Assembly: GCA_030761205.1 (NCBI GenBank)
Contig: JAULJL010000048.1
Location: 5,075,501-5,139,500 of the forward strand
Length of the DNA stretch: 64,000 nt
Reading direction: 5' to 3'
DNA from: Fremontodendron californicum
Taxonomy: Eukaryota > Streptophyta > Magnoliopsida > Malvales > Malvaceae
The translations under genes were made by a program, and so were the position numbers. A model generated the notes under the pieces. That model worked only from the letters and a program-made list of their open reading frames with translations. It ran no database searches and was not told the origin of the DNA. Positions 24,101 through 39,400 of this stretch are shown in pieces (position 1 is the stretch's first letter; each line of letters begins with the position of its first letter).

Positions 24101-27100
24101 TGGCAATCTAATAGTATGAATCACTACCTGAGAATTAACAAATAATCAGTGAGAGGAACAAAACCTGACCATACACTATGAAATAAATAATAATTGAAAC
24201 ATTTTACTTTTATAATCTGCACTCACTTCATCTTTGGTAGCATGATGAAAAGCAACTTTCAATGTTTTGAGGCCTTGGAGTTCCGGCAAAGGTATATCCA
24301 ATACTTCATAATATAGAATATCAGAAGTCTACCAAAAACAGAAATATGCCTCGTTTCAGCAATAATCAAAATTATTATAATTGATTGAAAAACATTAAAG
24401 GAACAACGAATAGTATGAAACAGAACCACAAATTGGGAGCCAGTAAAACCTGATTGTAGTGAACCAGCATGTCAGACAAATGTTCCACTCCTCGGTACTT
24501 GATAGGTTGGGGTTTAGGTTGCTGGGAATAACAGTTATGGGATGTAAGCCTTATTTTGGAAGGATCATCCAAGCCAAGATGGTGAGCCACCCTTTGAACA
24601 ACAACATCATAATTTTGAAGCTTTGACCTAGACAAATGATACCAAGAGCATGAACAATCATAAAGCAGAAATTCAAACTCATTACACTTGCTTCAGAATG
24701 TATCCACTAAAAAGTAAAAGTTTAGTGATAGGACAAACTTACAACTCAAGAGAAAACTCATCCTCCTTTGGTTTTTCTAAAGATCGAAACCGAACAACCT
24801 ACATATCATCAATTTAAATTATAACAAAAAACCTTAATTTTGAGAACAAAAATCCCCAATTACACTAAATTTAAAACATGTAAATATAGTGGGGTTTAAA
24901 ATTAAAATCAAAGTCTTCCAAAAGGCATCATCACTAAATTCCTCTACTTCTAGATTTAGAATAGATATTACAGATGCAGGTTCCATCAAAGTAGTTCATA
25001 TAATAGCCCCTTAAAAATTTCCCCCTCTATAAAATTCTAACAACGTGAGGGTAAAAAAACAAAAAGGATTTAGAAATATCTCACAAAAAGATAAAATCCA
25101 CATCTCAACTTTTTTTTCCCTAAGAAAGCACAAACTATGGCTAAAGATTTTGAACGCAAGATAAAATCTTGCTGCATCCAGGAAAAGGAAAATTATAACC
25201 TCGTCAATTTGTCACTCTTCATGCAGCATGATTCAAGAATTAATACTGCCGCAAAGAAGATTATTTCTATACCTGACGCATATGCACATACTCCAGAAAT
25301 GAAGGAACATCAGGATAACGGCATTGTTTGCTTCCAACTTCAGATACTTTTTGGAAGCATATAATATCTCCATCTTCAAGCTGTGATGAGATCATATGTT
25401 CACAAAGAACAGAACAAAGAAAACAGAAAATAGAGAATTAAATTACGGATTGCTATTAAATAAAATTAGGAGAAACTGAAAAAATTATTCAAATATTGAG
25501 AGGTATAATTGAGTAAAAGGTACAAAAGTGATTTATATAACAAAGGTCTGCCAACTTATGAAAGAAAGCATTGTAATAGAGCATTGATTTATCACACCTG
25601 ACAGGTACGGAATGTGAGCTTCTTGTCAATGTGTTCACACATGACATTGGGTTCAAATTTTATTTCCTGTGCATGGAAGAGATAAGTGAGATGTGGTAAA
25701 TATAAGTGGCTTAATACCCAAATAAACCCTCGGACTTTACTCAAAAATGCAAACAAGTCCTCAATCTTTTATTGCATGAAATTAAGGCTATGAACTTTTA
25801 TTTCATTTTAATTATATCCATTAAATCTTAAAAATGGATGAATAATGACCAATTGACAGAATTTTTTTTAAAAAAAAATTCCCTCAAATATTTGACATTC
25901 AGCTTATCCAAATAAATCTAAGTAAGCATTTTCTACAAATTAAATCATCCAACTAAAAAACAGTTAACAAAAAGTTGAATATTTTATATCGTCAAGGTTC
26001 TAATTACAATAAAATAAAAGTTCATAGCCTTAATTTAATGCAATAAAAGATCATGGACTTATTTCCATGTTTGAGTAAAGTTCGAGGGCTTATTTGGGTA
26101 TTTTCCCAATATAAATTGATTCTGAAACCAGATGCATCTAAACATAATAATCAAATACTGGATGGCCAACCTCATAAAGTTCAATCTCTTCATCAGGACC
26201 AAAGCCAGCCATTTTGTTGATCCTTGTCAGTATTTCCATTGGCTTGCCAGCACCCTTCACAAACATCCTCCCAACATAACTGACATCATAGAAATAAAAG
26301 CATCAGTAATCATAAATATTTCACTCCAAAGAAAAGCAGGATGGGGGAATTACCGGAGCTCCTCTTTGAAAGGGTCATAGAGTTTAAAGAAAAGAAGAAT
26401 ATCTTCTTTAGTCTTCTCATGTGGAGGAACTGGCTGTAAATCCTGGATAATGGTAAAGATTAGTAAAAATAGAGCTCCATCAAAGCAACAAAGAATTTAA
26501 AGCAAACCAAATTTAAAAGAAAATCATCAAATAGATACCTGCCCAAGCTCCACTTCCAGGAACAACTTCATCTCTGCATTATTTGCCTTATTTGAAACCT
26601 CTCTCAGTTGTCCGACCTAGAGAAATTGAAGTTTATTACAAAGATCACATCATACACCAAAGCCTGTACTAGGATAACAAACAAGAACAAGACAAACAAC
26701 AATAAAGCAAAGCAAGGTGGGTGGACCAGTAGTACTATGCCTGGCAGTAACCTGGAAAGAGAGGTTTACTACAAATGTTACTCCATAATCCATATCTATG
26801 ACTAGCAGTATGCATATTAATCTCATCAGACAATCAACCATACTACTTCACATGATTCAACCCATATCCAGAATTCACTCTGAGACTTGTGAGTTTAATG
26901 ATACCTACATCTAGTCGATGGCAATGGCTGTCTTTCACTTCATGATCTCAAATTAGATCAATTATCAATGGAACAATAGAAAAATGTATGAGCTCTTAAA
27001 AACATTTTCTACCAAATATATTCAGGGTAACCGCTATGGTGGTAACTTTTGGGAACTCCTTTCGCAAACAAATAACCAACTGCCACAACCCTAACGACAT

Positions 27101-30100
27101 AAGGATGGTGTTCTTGCATATGGCCAATCAAAAACCTGGGTCGCTTTTGTAATATCCAGACCTAATTACCCTACAAAACATAATTGGCCCTCCCCCCACC
27201 AGGACAAGAATTCATTCTATCATTGGCTGTCATAAACATGAGTTGTTTTCAGGAAGTGCTCGCTAACCATTTCATAATCACTCAAAATTTGCATAATGCA
27301 ATGAAACATCAAATTTAACACATTAAGACTGCCACTATAGTAATAAAACAACCGATAGAATTTGGATCAATTAATTCAAACAGTTTCTTCAAAAACTGTT
27401 GTTCACTAGCAGAGCCATAAGCCATAAAACATGCAGCAGGTTAAGAAATTGAAGGCAGAGAAATCAAAAGCCACTTACTGTCTGTGCTTCCTCCTGAGAA
27501 GTTAACGGTCGATTTGGACGGTATGTATGGTTCTGGCGCTTCGCCCACAACCAAAAACGTTGATATTGCACGGGAATACCAAACTCTTTAGCAACTTCTT
27601 CCTGAGAAGTGAAAATTAGAATGTTAAGAGTCAACAAACTTCAACTTTTACCAGGAATGAATTTCAATACTTACAGAATAAAGAAACTTAGGTTGGAGTC
27701 AAGACAGAATAAAATCATCACAAATACAAAATACAATAAAGAAGCAAAAAAGAAAAACAGATCAAACTGAAAAGCATACCATCCAAGTAATTTTAAAGAA
27801 CCAGTAATGCAATAAAACACCCGCACATTAGTGACACTAACTAGGACCACGCACATGCAGAAATCCACTAACTTTTAATTTAAACCATCACATGGTTATT
27901 GATAAAGCAGTTAAAACAGCAGTTAAACCATATGGATTGATTTAACTGCTAGATCAAAACAACAGAAACAAAAGAAGTGAAAAAGTAAAATTTTCTACAA
28001 TTAATTAATTTATCTACAAAATTAAGACACAGAACTTTCAATTGAAGTGTTGCTCCCTTCATACCAATACGTAAGGTCCAAGTTCTACGCAACTAATAGA
28101 AATTATTTAAAACTTGGAATTTCTTTAAACTAAAACCAAAAATATGAATGGTACATACATAGCAACGAAAGTTAAACAACAAATACTTTGATACTTAACT
28201 AACAGGAAAAGCGTATCATTTCAAAGAGAGAACATTTGGAGAAAAGGCATCCACATTCTCATCTCGATTGGTAATGCCATGCCTAACTGCCTTCCACCAC
28301 AAGCATCATGGCCAAGACTATTCTCATCCACATTCTCAGCTTGATTAGTAATTAAGTAATCATTCTCAAACCTTTTATCAGACACTTCAAAAACTTCAGA
28401 ACTTCCAACATCATAATCACCAAATTCACATCAACATCAGGAAACTTATCATGTGGAATCCTAATCTGTGCAACCATCTTCTTCACCAGTTTCATATTAA
28501 ACATTACTTGTCATATATTTGACTTTTGAAAGCTTTCAAAAATTCTTGATAACAGAGTCATAATGAAACCCATATTGGTTCTTCTGTGCATTTCAATCTT
28601 TATAATATAGTCATTCACTGTTTTGAACTTTATAGTACGAGCTCACATAGTCGAGCATAACAGAAAATCAACACACCCTTTTTTTTACATTGAGTTCCCA
28701 GGTTTTTAGGGGGAAACAATGGGAAACACACTTTGGGGCATTAAACCATCTAAATCTTGAGTTTTGAAGAAAATTATTGCCTGAATTATAGTTTAATCTT
28801 TCAGTTTGGTACCTTTAACTCAAAAAATCTCCAATGTGGTACTTTTACCTCTCAGCTTTTTTTTTGGATCAATCAACTTATTTATCTTACCTTTGGCCTT
28901 GACCAAACCAATGATACAATGACACGCAATACCAAAAAAAATGTTGCAGCCTATAAAAATACAGTGGATCTTCCTCAGCTTCCTGCAGCTCCCATGCTGG
29001 AACTGAGACAGCGAGCCTTTCCTAGCTCTAAAAAATCCCTCAAATTCTCTTTTCTTTCCTTGGTTTCAAATTCGGCATGAATACGACACTGATGTGATGG
29101 CTTAAAATGATTCCTTGGCAATTGGTTTGACTTGTGGTTAATTTGGGGTTGGATTTGAGGATTTTGGCTATTGTGGATTCCAAGGGTGTTTGGATTTTTG
29201 CTCTTTGATAGTAATTTGACAAATTCCCGGGTGAATCCAAAGTCAAAACTTGTACAAGATGACTGAGATTAATCTCCATTAAAGAGTTTTTGAATCAAAG
29301 AACTTAAGCTTCTACTCTGGGCTCTTATCACATTTTCCTATATTATGTAGTTAAACTTGTTAAGAGTGGGAGTGAGAGAAACAAAGAGAAGAAAGAAAAG
29401 GGAGGAAATAGAGAAACAACACTGCTAAACTATCTGCCATGAAAAGTGGCAATGAGAATAATAAGAAATAAGTGTATGCTAGAGAAAGTGTGAAAAAAAA
29501 AATTAGAGAAAGGAAGAAGGGGAGGGGGAAAAAAAGAAAAAACAAGGTGAAGAGAAGAACGAAAAAATAAAAAACTAATGAAAAAATTATAACCAACCAC
29601 ATGATGTCACATAACTACCATGTTGTTGACACGCAAAACATGTTTCATGTTTCTCATTTAAAAAAAAAAAAATCTCTTTAAAATATGACACGGAATATTA
29701 CGGAACCCTTACTTATAACATGTCAGTATCCTTTACAGTATGCAACACCAAATTCCTTTGGTTAATAAGTAAACTACTGCAAAGAAGCCGAGTTTTGACA
29801 GAAAATGTTCAATCAATAAAAAGAACTCGCAAGGAAATATCAGTATTTGGGATTATAATACAATCAATTCCACTAAAAATAAACTTGTCCCAATCCATTC
29901 CACAGTAATGAGGAAACCAATAAAATTAGTTACTAGCAGATCTTGTCAGTTCTTTACCATTTGACATGAAAAAAGATGCATTACAAGTTTACAACTAGTT
30001 TGTTCCTCAACAGTAAAATTGTTCATACAAAACACTAAGAATGGCCACAATTCCATGCATACAGGAAAAGTACCAGGAAATCACCCTTAGTAAGAACTTA

Positions 30101-30386
30101 AAAGGAAAAAGAAAAAACCAAGGAAACCTTAAGAACATAATCATGGTATTACTGTTCACTTTTCTTTTCTTTTGGCACCAGACAATTAACTTAAACAAGT
30201 CAGAGAAAGATCTAACAAAATATTGAAGTACCTTGAAAACATTAAAAGGCAGCTGTTTTTGAATACGAAAGCTACGAACTTTTTCATGATCCACAAGATC
30301 AAAGTATATATCCCTTCCAACCTGTTCAACTAGGTCCTCATTACGTGCAACCTGATGGCATAGAAATGTGGGATCAGAAACCATAT

Positions 30387-30424
<38 letters not shown>

Positions 30425-33400
30425 CATAAGGAATGTTGTACCTTTATAACAGTATAGAGATGAGCCTCCGCTTTTTCCTTTCTCTTTTGCTCCTTTTCTT
30501 CTTGCTCTTTCTTCAATCTTATCTGAAATTTGATGTTCAAAGCACACATCAACATTCTGCAGGGAACATAAACAGCATTGCAAATTTTAAAATACTATTA
30601 ACAAGAATCAGCAGCCATCTTACTCTCAGGTGTTCAGCAATGTCCTTCTCATCCACATTACAGATTATTTTGTCCTTGTCACTTTCTCGTATATACACAA
30701 GCATATATGCATTCGAGTATTTAGTAAATTTAAATGGAGTGTTGTTGAACCCAGGATTCGTCTGCGGTAACTGTTGAAAGGAAGAAGGTAAGACAAAAAG
30801 TATCAACTGAAAGAAAGCAACTGAATAAAAGGAAAAAAAAAACAATTTTAACAAGCAATAACCAGAGGATAGTACCTCTTCTTCACCACCATACTGCTCC
30901 TCCAATGCTCTCTTCACATCTTCTTTTGTGACCCGTTCATCATCAAACTTAAACCTAGATGACAAATCCAAATGAACACTAACGTGAGCATGAGTAAAAC
31001 AGGAACATAATGACAGGCAATTAGCATATAAGCTTGGATTCCAGAAATTTACAAAACATGATAGGTACCACTGATCTGAGAGGGTTGGCCTGATATAAGC
31101 ATAGTAGTGCCCACCATGCACCCCACCACTGTGAACCAATACACTGCATACAATGTTACACAATTATGATTATGTTATTACTACCCTCTTGCACACTCAT
31201 CTACGAGAGTAATTAAAAAATAGTTTACATAGTCTTAAATAAGCAGTTAAATTAAGAGAAAAAATATGGAGAGAACTTTGGCACAAAGAGTAAAATAAAG
31301 GCAGAAAGAAAATCTCTATTTGCAGAACTTAATCATTAAAATACCAATATACCCTTAAATTGACATTCTTTTACTACTTTATTTCATTATTTAGTAAATT
31401 AACAGAATTGGCCTCTACTAAATCCATGGAGACCAACTCAACTACTGGCTTAACAAATTAGCAAAAAATAGTTAATCCTAAGCAGAATAATGATTATAAC
31501 CGTAAAGATAACCGAAATGCGCTTATCCATCAGTTGAAACATGCAAAATATTATATAAGGCAACAAATAATTTTCAGTAATAACCAACCTCATTAAACGA
31601 ACAACAAATAAAGCTTCTTAATATCAAGTAACCAACAAAACCTAATAATTAATTATTATAATGATGATGATGATAGCACCTTAGGAGTGGCTTTTAGTGA
31701 TTTTGTTTCTTCAGTTATCCCAAAGAAAAGGTGGTGGTGATAATGCAGATGATAACAATAACATAAAATATGAAACCAATGGAAATCCAGGTTCCAACAA
31801 AAAAATGACCCCAAAAAAAGAGAAGAAAATTAAAGAAACCACAACAAAACTAATGGCCATGCCTACTATTATGATGGAGGTGAAACAAAACAAATTTAAC
31901 ACAAAGCAGTCACCACCATGATCAACCACAAGAATGAAGTTATAAATAGACTATCAATTAACAAATAATGATGATAACGGACATACAACACATCTGATGT
32001 AAGAGGTCCAAAAAGAAGAAAAGCAAACAATTTCCTAAGTTATTTTAGAACTTGAAATCGACGATGTTCTTCAGCAAATGAAGGTTATTTTGGTAATTAT
32101 ACAGTTCAGGGAAGAGACTACATTTATAAGATGAAAGGTAGCAGCAGGATAATTTGATTTTCTAGAGTTCAAGTTAAAGCAGGATTTTAGTAAATTGGAA
32201 CTGATTAGAAATTTATTAAAAGAATCGTAATTCTTTGGGTTAGCCAGTGGAGTATTTTGCTTCAAACAAAACCTTGTGGTTTAAAGTAATCTTATATTTC
32301 CCTTTGTCTTTCCATGCTCTTAATTGTTGCATGCATATTTTAGGATTCAATCATTGAAATCTAATCAGTGGGACTTCTACATGTTTTTACATAACTGATT
32401 TAGATTATTAGAATTGATTAACATTCTATCGTGAAACATGATTACTTGATTGAATGATCTTGTAATTTATAGTCGAAAACAGATTAAACTTTCATAGATA
32501 TAGGTTTCTTTGAAACCTTTCCTTATTTATAAGACTCTTACAATCAAGGGAGGGCACAGCATGACAAACTGAGCAAATACCTGTGAAGAGTATAAAGGTT
32601 GCGAACACTTCTGTCTGCCTCGGGTGATAAATACTTGCGATTCTCCCTATCTAGATCAAGTTGCAAGGGGAACTCATAGCGATCATTTATCTGTGACAAA
32701 AAGTAAGATTAAAATAAAAACCTTATGAAAGAAATATTTCCACAGACACCAGAGATTAAAGATGGCAGATTACTTATCCAAAAAAAAAAAAAAAAAAGAT
32801 GGCAGATTTGAGACAAATGCATACACATGCTCGTGCGAACACGAACATACACATGAGAACAAAACAGAAAGAAGCCAACAGCATTTAAAAAAAAAAAAAG
32901 ATGGCAGATTTGAGACAAATGCATACACATGCTCGTGCGAACACGAACATACACATGAGAACAAAACAGAAAGAAGCCAACAGCATTTAATCATTTATGC
33001 AAGCTTTGAAGTTCAAATAAATCCTTATAACCCCTATTCTCTCAATTTTCCATCTATGATGCCCTAACAAGATTTTTCTTACACCATCACTCTCCCACTT
33101 TCATACACAACTTACAAGCCTACAGGCTCTAACAGTATCATATTAGTATCATGGTTATTTCACCACCGCTTCAAGGAGAGGTGATAAGTTTAAGACCAAG
33201 CTCCTTTTGATTCTATTCCCAGAAGCGCCCTTTACATAAATTGCAAATATTTGATTGTCATAGTCACAGTAAAGGATAGTACAAGCAAAGAGAAAACTTT
33301 ATAGTTAATACTTTTGACTATTCAATCATGGACAAATATTATGGGGCCAAGTAAAAATGGGAATCAATGCGCTTCCTAATACTATTCACATACTCAGAAT

Positions 33401-36400
33401 ACGTATGTTAAAAAGCTTTATATATTACTATTTGTGCTTATCAAAACACAGAAAAATGGTCTCGGAAATAATATGCAAACCTAACTTGTAAAGTAAAATA
33501 GAAAGATGCTAAAAGAACCATGTGCAAATAATGCATGTGTTCATACAGACCACCCATCCATAAAAAGTTACAGGCAACAAGATATTTGCTACATGAATCA
33601 GCACTAACATACTTGAAAACAAGTTATTATGTACCATTCAGTAGCATTGAGCATCAGAAACATCTTACGATTAAATCTTTTAAGAAGGAAAATATTAATC
33701 TTAACATAGAAATACGTCATGAAATTAAAAATTTCTTCCGTATATTCTAACATTAACAAAGAAGAAACAACAATTCAGATATCTTCATTTTATTTAGAAA
33801 TAAGGGGAAATATTTCCAAACGTAGGATCTGTTTGTTTCACAAAAAATGACTTCCGGAAAATGATTTCTGCATTTTCTGGTGTTTGGTTGGCAGAAAATT
33901 GATTGATCAACGGAAAATAAAGCCTTTTTTTTTTTAAATTGTCTTCCCCTTTTCAAAAGGGGAAAACAATTTCCAGAAAAGAACTGTCCATGAGTGTGGC
34001 TACTCACTAAACCCGTGAACCTAGTCTAACTCGAATCGAGATTTGAACATCATATTTTAGATCGAGACTTGACTCGAGCCAAATATTATTATATTAATAA
34101 AAATATTTGTTTTTTAACTATAAAATATATTAAGATATTAATATAAACATATTTTTAATATTGTAATTTTCAATATTTTATTTAAACATTATTAAACATA
34201 CATATTTATATTTTAATAATATATAATATTATTTTATTATTTTAATAATAAATAATAAATATTAATATAATGAATATTATTTTATTATTTTAATAATAAA
34301 TAATAAATATTAATATAATGAATATTATATTATTATTTTAATAATAAATAATAAATTATTAATATAATGAATATTATTTATTACTTTAATAAAAAATATT
34401 ATTTCATATAACAATAGTATTATTTTAATAATAAATTATAATATTATCAATATTTTAATAATAAATTATAACATTATCAATATTTTAAATTTTAAATAGT
34501 ATTTTTAATATTTTATTGAAAAATAATTTTATATTACTATTTCAATAATAAATATATATTATACTTTATAAAGATTTAATAATAAATGTTTTTCAGTATA
34601 AAATATTATTATTTTAATAGTTTAAATTATTTTAATAATTAGAATACTTTAAATATTTTAAAATATTAATATAATGAATGTTTTAATAATAAATAATATT
34701 ATTTTAAGTATTTAATATTAATATAATATTTAGTATTAAATATTATTATTAAAATATTACTATTTGAAATATTAATATTAAAAATTAATATTTTAGATTT
34801 TATAATTAATATTTTTTAATATTTTATGCCATATTACTATTTGGAAAAAGTATAATTAATATTTAATAATTAGAAATAATATTTTATTAATATTTTAATA
34901 TTTATGTCAATATTACTATTTGAAAAACTAAAAATAATATTTTAATAATTATTATATTAATGTAAATAAAATTTTAATGATTATTATATTAATATAAATA
35001 AAATTTTAATAATAACTATATTAATAGGAATAAGATTTTAATAATAATTATAATATTTTAAATATTAATATAATTAATATTTTAATAATAAATGGTATTA
35101 TTTTAAATATTTAATATTAATATAATATTTTAGTATTAAATATTACTATTAAAAATATTAATATTTTAATAATAAATAATTTTTAATATTTAATATTTAA
35201 TATTTATGTCAATATTGTTATTTGAAAGAAAAAAAAATAGATTTTTCAAAAAATAACCAAACAAAAATATTTTTTATTAGGTCATCCAAACATCTGAAAA
35301 TCTCTACCTTTTCAGAAAATTTTCACATTTCTCAAAAATTATTTTTTTAAAACCAATTTCTGCAAAACAAACGGATCCATAATTTGAAAAAGAAGTTCCA
35401 ATACTGTTAGAAATAAATTCTCACATTAAAAATATTTGGTTAATCAAAGAAACTTTACAGACAACCATTCAGATTGAACAACTTTCCAGAAGGGGAAGAT
35501 AAACTTCAAAATATCATAAGAAACCATCTCTGAGTCTTTCATGAACCAAATTTACAGAAAATTTAAACCAAAAAAAGGAGTCCATGAACAAGAAAAATAG
35601 AAAGCCAACTATATATTCATTTAACTAGACCTGACAATTCGTGTATCCGTGTCGTGTTCGTATATTTTGTCGTGTCATAATCGTGTTTAAGGTATTTTAT
35701 ATTTATATAAACTTTGATACGTTAATAATTCGTATTATATAGATTTTGAGACATTCGTGTATTCATGTCGTGTTCGTGTTTTTTTTCGTGTCGTGTTCGT
35801 GTTTTTTTTCGTGTCGTGTAATCGTGTCATGTCCAATATTGCTAGGTCTACATTTAACGGGAACCACCATACAGGATCAGCTATTCAGCTCTATATTGCC
35901 TTATAAATATGCTCAGAAGTTCAGAATTCAAGAAGCTGTAGTAAATGCTTAAGAATAACTTCAACCAGCCAAATTCGAACAAAGCAAGAATAGCATTCAC
36001 CAAAGCAGCAGAAATGTATAAACGATATAAAGTTGTCCACTAAGCTACTAACCTTTACCATAGTATCCCGCATGAAATCATACTCAAAACGTTTTAACTG
36101 AAGTTGAAGGACAGGAGGAAAGTCAATGAAAAGAACACCTTTCCTAGCATCCTGGAAAAGACCCAAAATCCCAAAAAATCTTTAAACATTATCTTTAGAG
36201 CGAACATTTAAGCAAGAGAGTAATACAAGTATAAAACATAGGGTTCAGTAGTCCACTTTGAGAACTATATCCTCTATCATCAAGAAATCCCAAATTAAAA
36301 ACCATGAGAGTATCAAATTGCTTTCCGAGCATATTTAAACAAAGAAACCCGAAGAGACACACAGACCCACCTAAGACAAGCAGATTTGAATCAACTTACT

Positions 36401-39400
36401 GAAGTCCTTCACAGTTTCTCTTAAATGTAAAATCTGATTACTAAGTTCGAGATTTCCATGTAAAAAAGTTGAACCGATGGACTTCTCCAAGGCATCTCAC
36501 CTGTAAACCATATTGTTCAGCATGATACTTATTGTCACCCTCAAGACGCTCCACTTCAACATACTTGTCAAAAGAAGCATAAACATCCTTACAGCCTTTG
36601 ACATCAAGTTGAAGATCTACAAATAATTGTATCAAATTCATAAGTCCCGCAAAATCAATCTTATTATTCTAGTTATCCATTGTAACCTTAAAAACCGTAC
36701 CATAAAACGATTCCTTTCTTGTTGACTTATAGTCCACATTTATGCATTCAATATAATTCATATGATGCCCTTCAAACAACTGTTGTATTGTACCCTCCAC
36801 AACTGTTCCCTGAGACAGTTTTTTAAAAAATAAACGTAAAAAAGAAGGGAGAAATTTTCAGTAACCTGTTAAACAAACTTAGAAGCATTCAATCACAAAA
36901 TACTAATAGAAGAAAACTCCTATACCTTCATTTTGTCTTCAAGCTTTTCACTGAGAACCCTGTTAAGTTCCTGAACATCGTGCTGCATGAAAGAATCATA
37001 TGTGTCCCATCCAAAAGATTTTGTCAACTCCTTGGTTGCCACACTAGTGTCACTATACTGGAGCTTATAAAACAGACTCTGCAAAGCCAATGGAATACTC
37101 CCTGAGGGCATGTCATTTTCAGTTGTTGGCATATGATACACAGCCTGCAATGTATAGTTCAAACGTTGAACTTCTTCAGAATTTTACCTATAAGATATGT
37201 AATAAAGAATAAATATACTAACCTTTCTAAAGTAGGGAATATGATAGAGTGTTTGCAGGAGAGAGTTCATATAGCAGGTGGCTCCCTGGTTCTTGAGTCC
37301 AACATAACCAGTCTCCTTTTTCGAGTCATGTGACCAATAATCAGCAACCTTACGCACAGCAACATCAGCTTCTACTATGCATGTGTCATTCACAAGAAAA
37401 CCTCTACTAGGGTCATATAATTCACCAAGAGGCATGAATGAAGTGAATCCCCAATCACTTTCACGTGCATTAAACTGATGCTGTGTGTCTGGCAGAGAAC
37501 AACAGATTGTCAATCATACAAAATTTGAGCCTACATGATAAAGAAAAATCCAACAAGTGGACACCAAGATAATTTCAAGAAGCCTAAATATTCTACACAC
37601 TGAAAATCACATGACTCATCGGCATCTTTAGGCAGTGCATTGTTATGGTCGAATTTCATTTTAAGATTGATGCACCTCCTCTTTCTTGGCTGAATTTCAA
37701 CAAATTATAGGAAACCCACCCAAGATATCACACTCTAATTCTATCCAGAATAAGAAACCAATTGTTGGATTAATATTCAACCCATGCAGATGCAGTTCTG
37801 AATGCCAATAACATCTCTATTCTTCACCACAATGTTTTTCATACTGATTTCGAGGATATAACAGTAAAGGAAGTTCTCCGCCTTTTTACCACAGTGGAAA
37901 AAAGACCAAAAAAAAGAGAGGATATAAAGTTTTAAAAAAAAAATGGACTGCTTTGCTTTATTGCTAAACTGTTCCTGAAACAAATTTCGAGTATATCTAC
38001 AGAGCTCACTATTGAGCTAGTTACAGTAACTAACCTTAATATAAGAGGAACAAGAGTTTTATATTCAATTGGGATTCAATTGGGGTCATGTTAAGTTTAA
38101 TGCCAAATGGGGGCTGGACTTGAGCAAGTTGGCAAATCGAATTGTTTGCCAGTACAAAATATCTGATTTCGGGTGGCTAAATTGGTGAGAAAGTGACTTG
38201 GTAAACTATGTTGATTGATAAGATGGGGCTTCAAATGGAACATGTCTAGCAAAGTGAGAAACTCAGAACTATTTCAAGGCTGTTAATACTAATAGCAACA
38301 GTAACCAGATTGAGTATCAAAATTAGTTTAAGACAACCATGTCACAAAAGCAAAAATGCTCAAAATTTCAAAACCAAAGGCATTCTAGAAAATGAAAACT
38401 ATATCTTAACTCTCTAAAATTAGGCTTCTAAAGAAAAAGCTAACTAATAAACATATAAAGATAGACTTGAGGAAATTATAAATAAGACTATAGAAACTCC
38501 AAGAAAGCCTAAACTCAGCTACATTACCAAAATAGCCAAAAATTTAATTTCAAACTTGCCCCAGTAAATGAAAACATTTTACAGTTCTAAATTATATGAG
38601 AAAACAAGAAAAATTATATTTTAAGATCTGTTCTTCAACAAATATAGTTTCTATATTAAGATCATACTATAGTTCACCTGATATAAACTGTTAGCAATGA
38701 TACATTAATGAGGCATCAGCCCAATGTTTCAAAAGAAAAAGTCCGGATAAACTAGAGCTAGACATTGATAAAAGATAGTAGCCTTCCAAAGAAATGAACA
38801 TTCCCAAACTCAATTTCCTAAATAAATAAAATTCTAGTTATTTCAAACATTTCACATTACAAAATCTTTCATAAGTAAAAATGAAACTCGTCTACTTGAT
38901 CTCGTGGGACATGATTGGAGACATAAAACTTCATGTAATCGTTAGATTTTTCAGATCTTCTGAGAATTTAACTTCAAACTACTTTTTTCATTCCCTACTT
39001 TCTCCGGCATACTTACAAAAGAATCTTTTTCAACAAAATTTCACTTTAATTATTTTGTACTCTTCTGCAGTAAAAGGTTGCCTGACTGTGTACACACTTA
39101 TTCCAATATTTAAAAGGTACAGATAAATTTATGACAAAGTTATAAAAGAAAGCAAGATAACATGTCTTCTGATAGACCTTAATTTATCTCAAATTTTAGT
39201 TAACAATTTCACTGTAAGACTCATTTTTATAACTGAATTCAAGCTCTATTTATGTAGCAGAAGAAGTCCACAAACAAGGTGAAACAACCATCAATGAATT
39301 CTATAAACCAGCTTATGCCAACAACAAAAAAAAGTCAGATTAAAAAATCTCTTGAATAGTCACTGAACTTTGGGTGACAGAGCCCCACAATCCATTATTC

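Larger units (their letters stand above)
18108..26616 (-). other. UBP exon map, coding exons 17-32 (C-terminal ubiquitin-like region)
   Basis: Exons in transcript order: 26539-26616, 26354-26442, 26171-26279, 25598-25666, 25273-25380, 24743-24798, 24450-24627, 24227-24328, 24056-24127, 21839-21904, 20662-20727, 19947-20033, 19673-19786, 19014-19088, 18832-18918, 18108-18149. Exon 23 encodes the conserved LTSHNCYSQQPKPQPIKYRG. Exon 30 encodes WKFAFLSLGRPEYLQDSD. The last exon encodes NRHTFEKPVKIYN and a TAG stop. The 682-bp last intron contains a MITE. Confidence 0.9.
27479..32690 (-). other. UBP exon map, coding exons 10-16 (second half of USP and charged linker)
   Basis: Exons in transcript order: 32581-32690, 31069-31143, 30876-30954, 30624-30770, 30442-30522, 30232-30351, 27479-27601. 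Exon 11 encodes SVLVHSGGVHGGHYYAYIRP with the catalytic histidine. At the exon 11/12 join the splice yields W-F-K-F-D-D where Arabidopsis UBP12 has W-Y-K-F-D-D. Exon 14 encodes the lysine/glutamate-rich linker. Intron 14 is only 90 bp. Confidence 0.9.

Noticed and set aside
29360..29602. Minus-strand 80-codon hydrophobic frame
   Set aside because: It comes from a purine-rich, low-complexity stretch within UBP intron 15; phenylalanine and leucine runs are a base-composition effect.
30007..31163. Minus-strand frames of 182 and 204 codons
   Set aside because: They combine UBP exons 11-15 with read-through of introns and are not separate genes.
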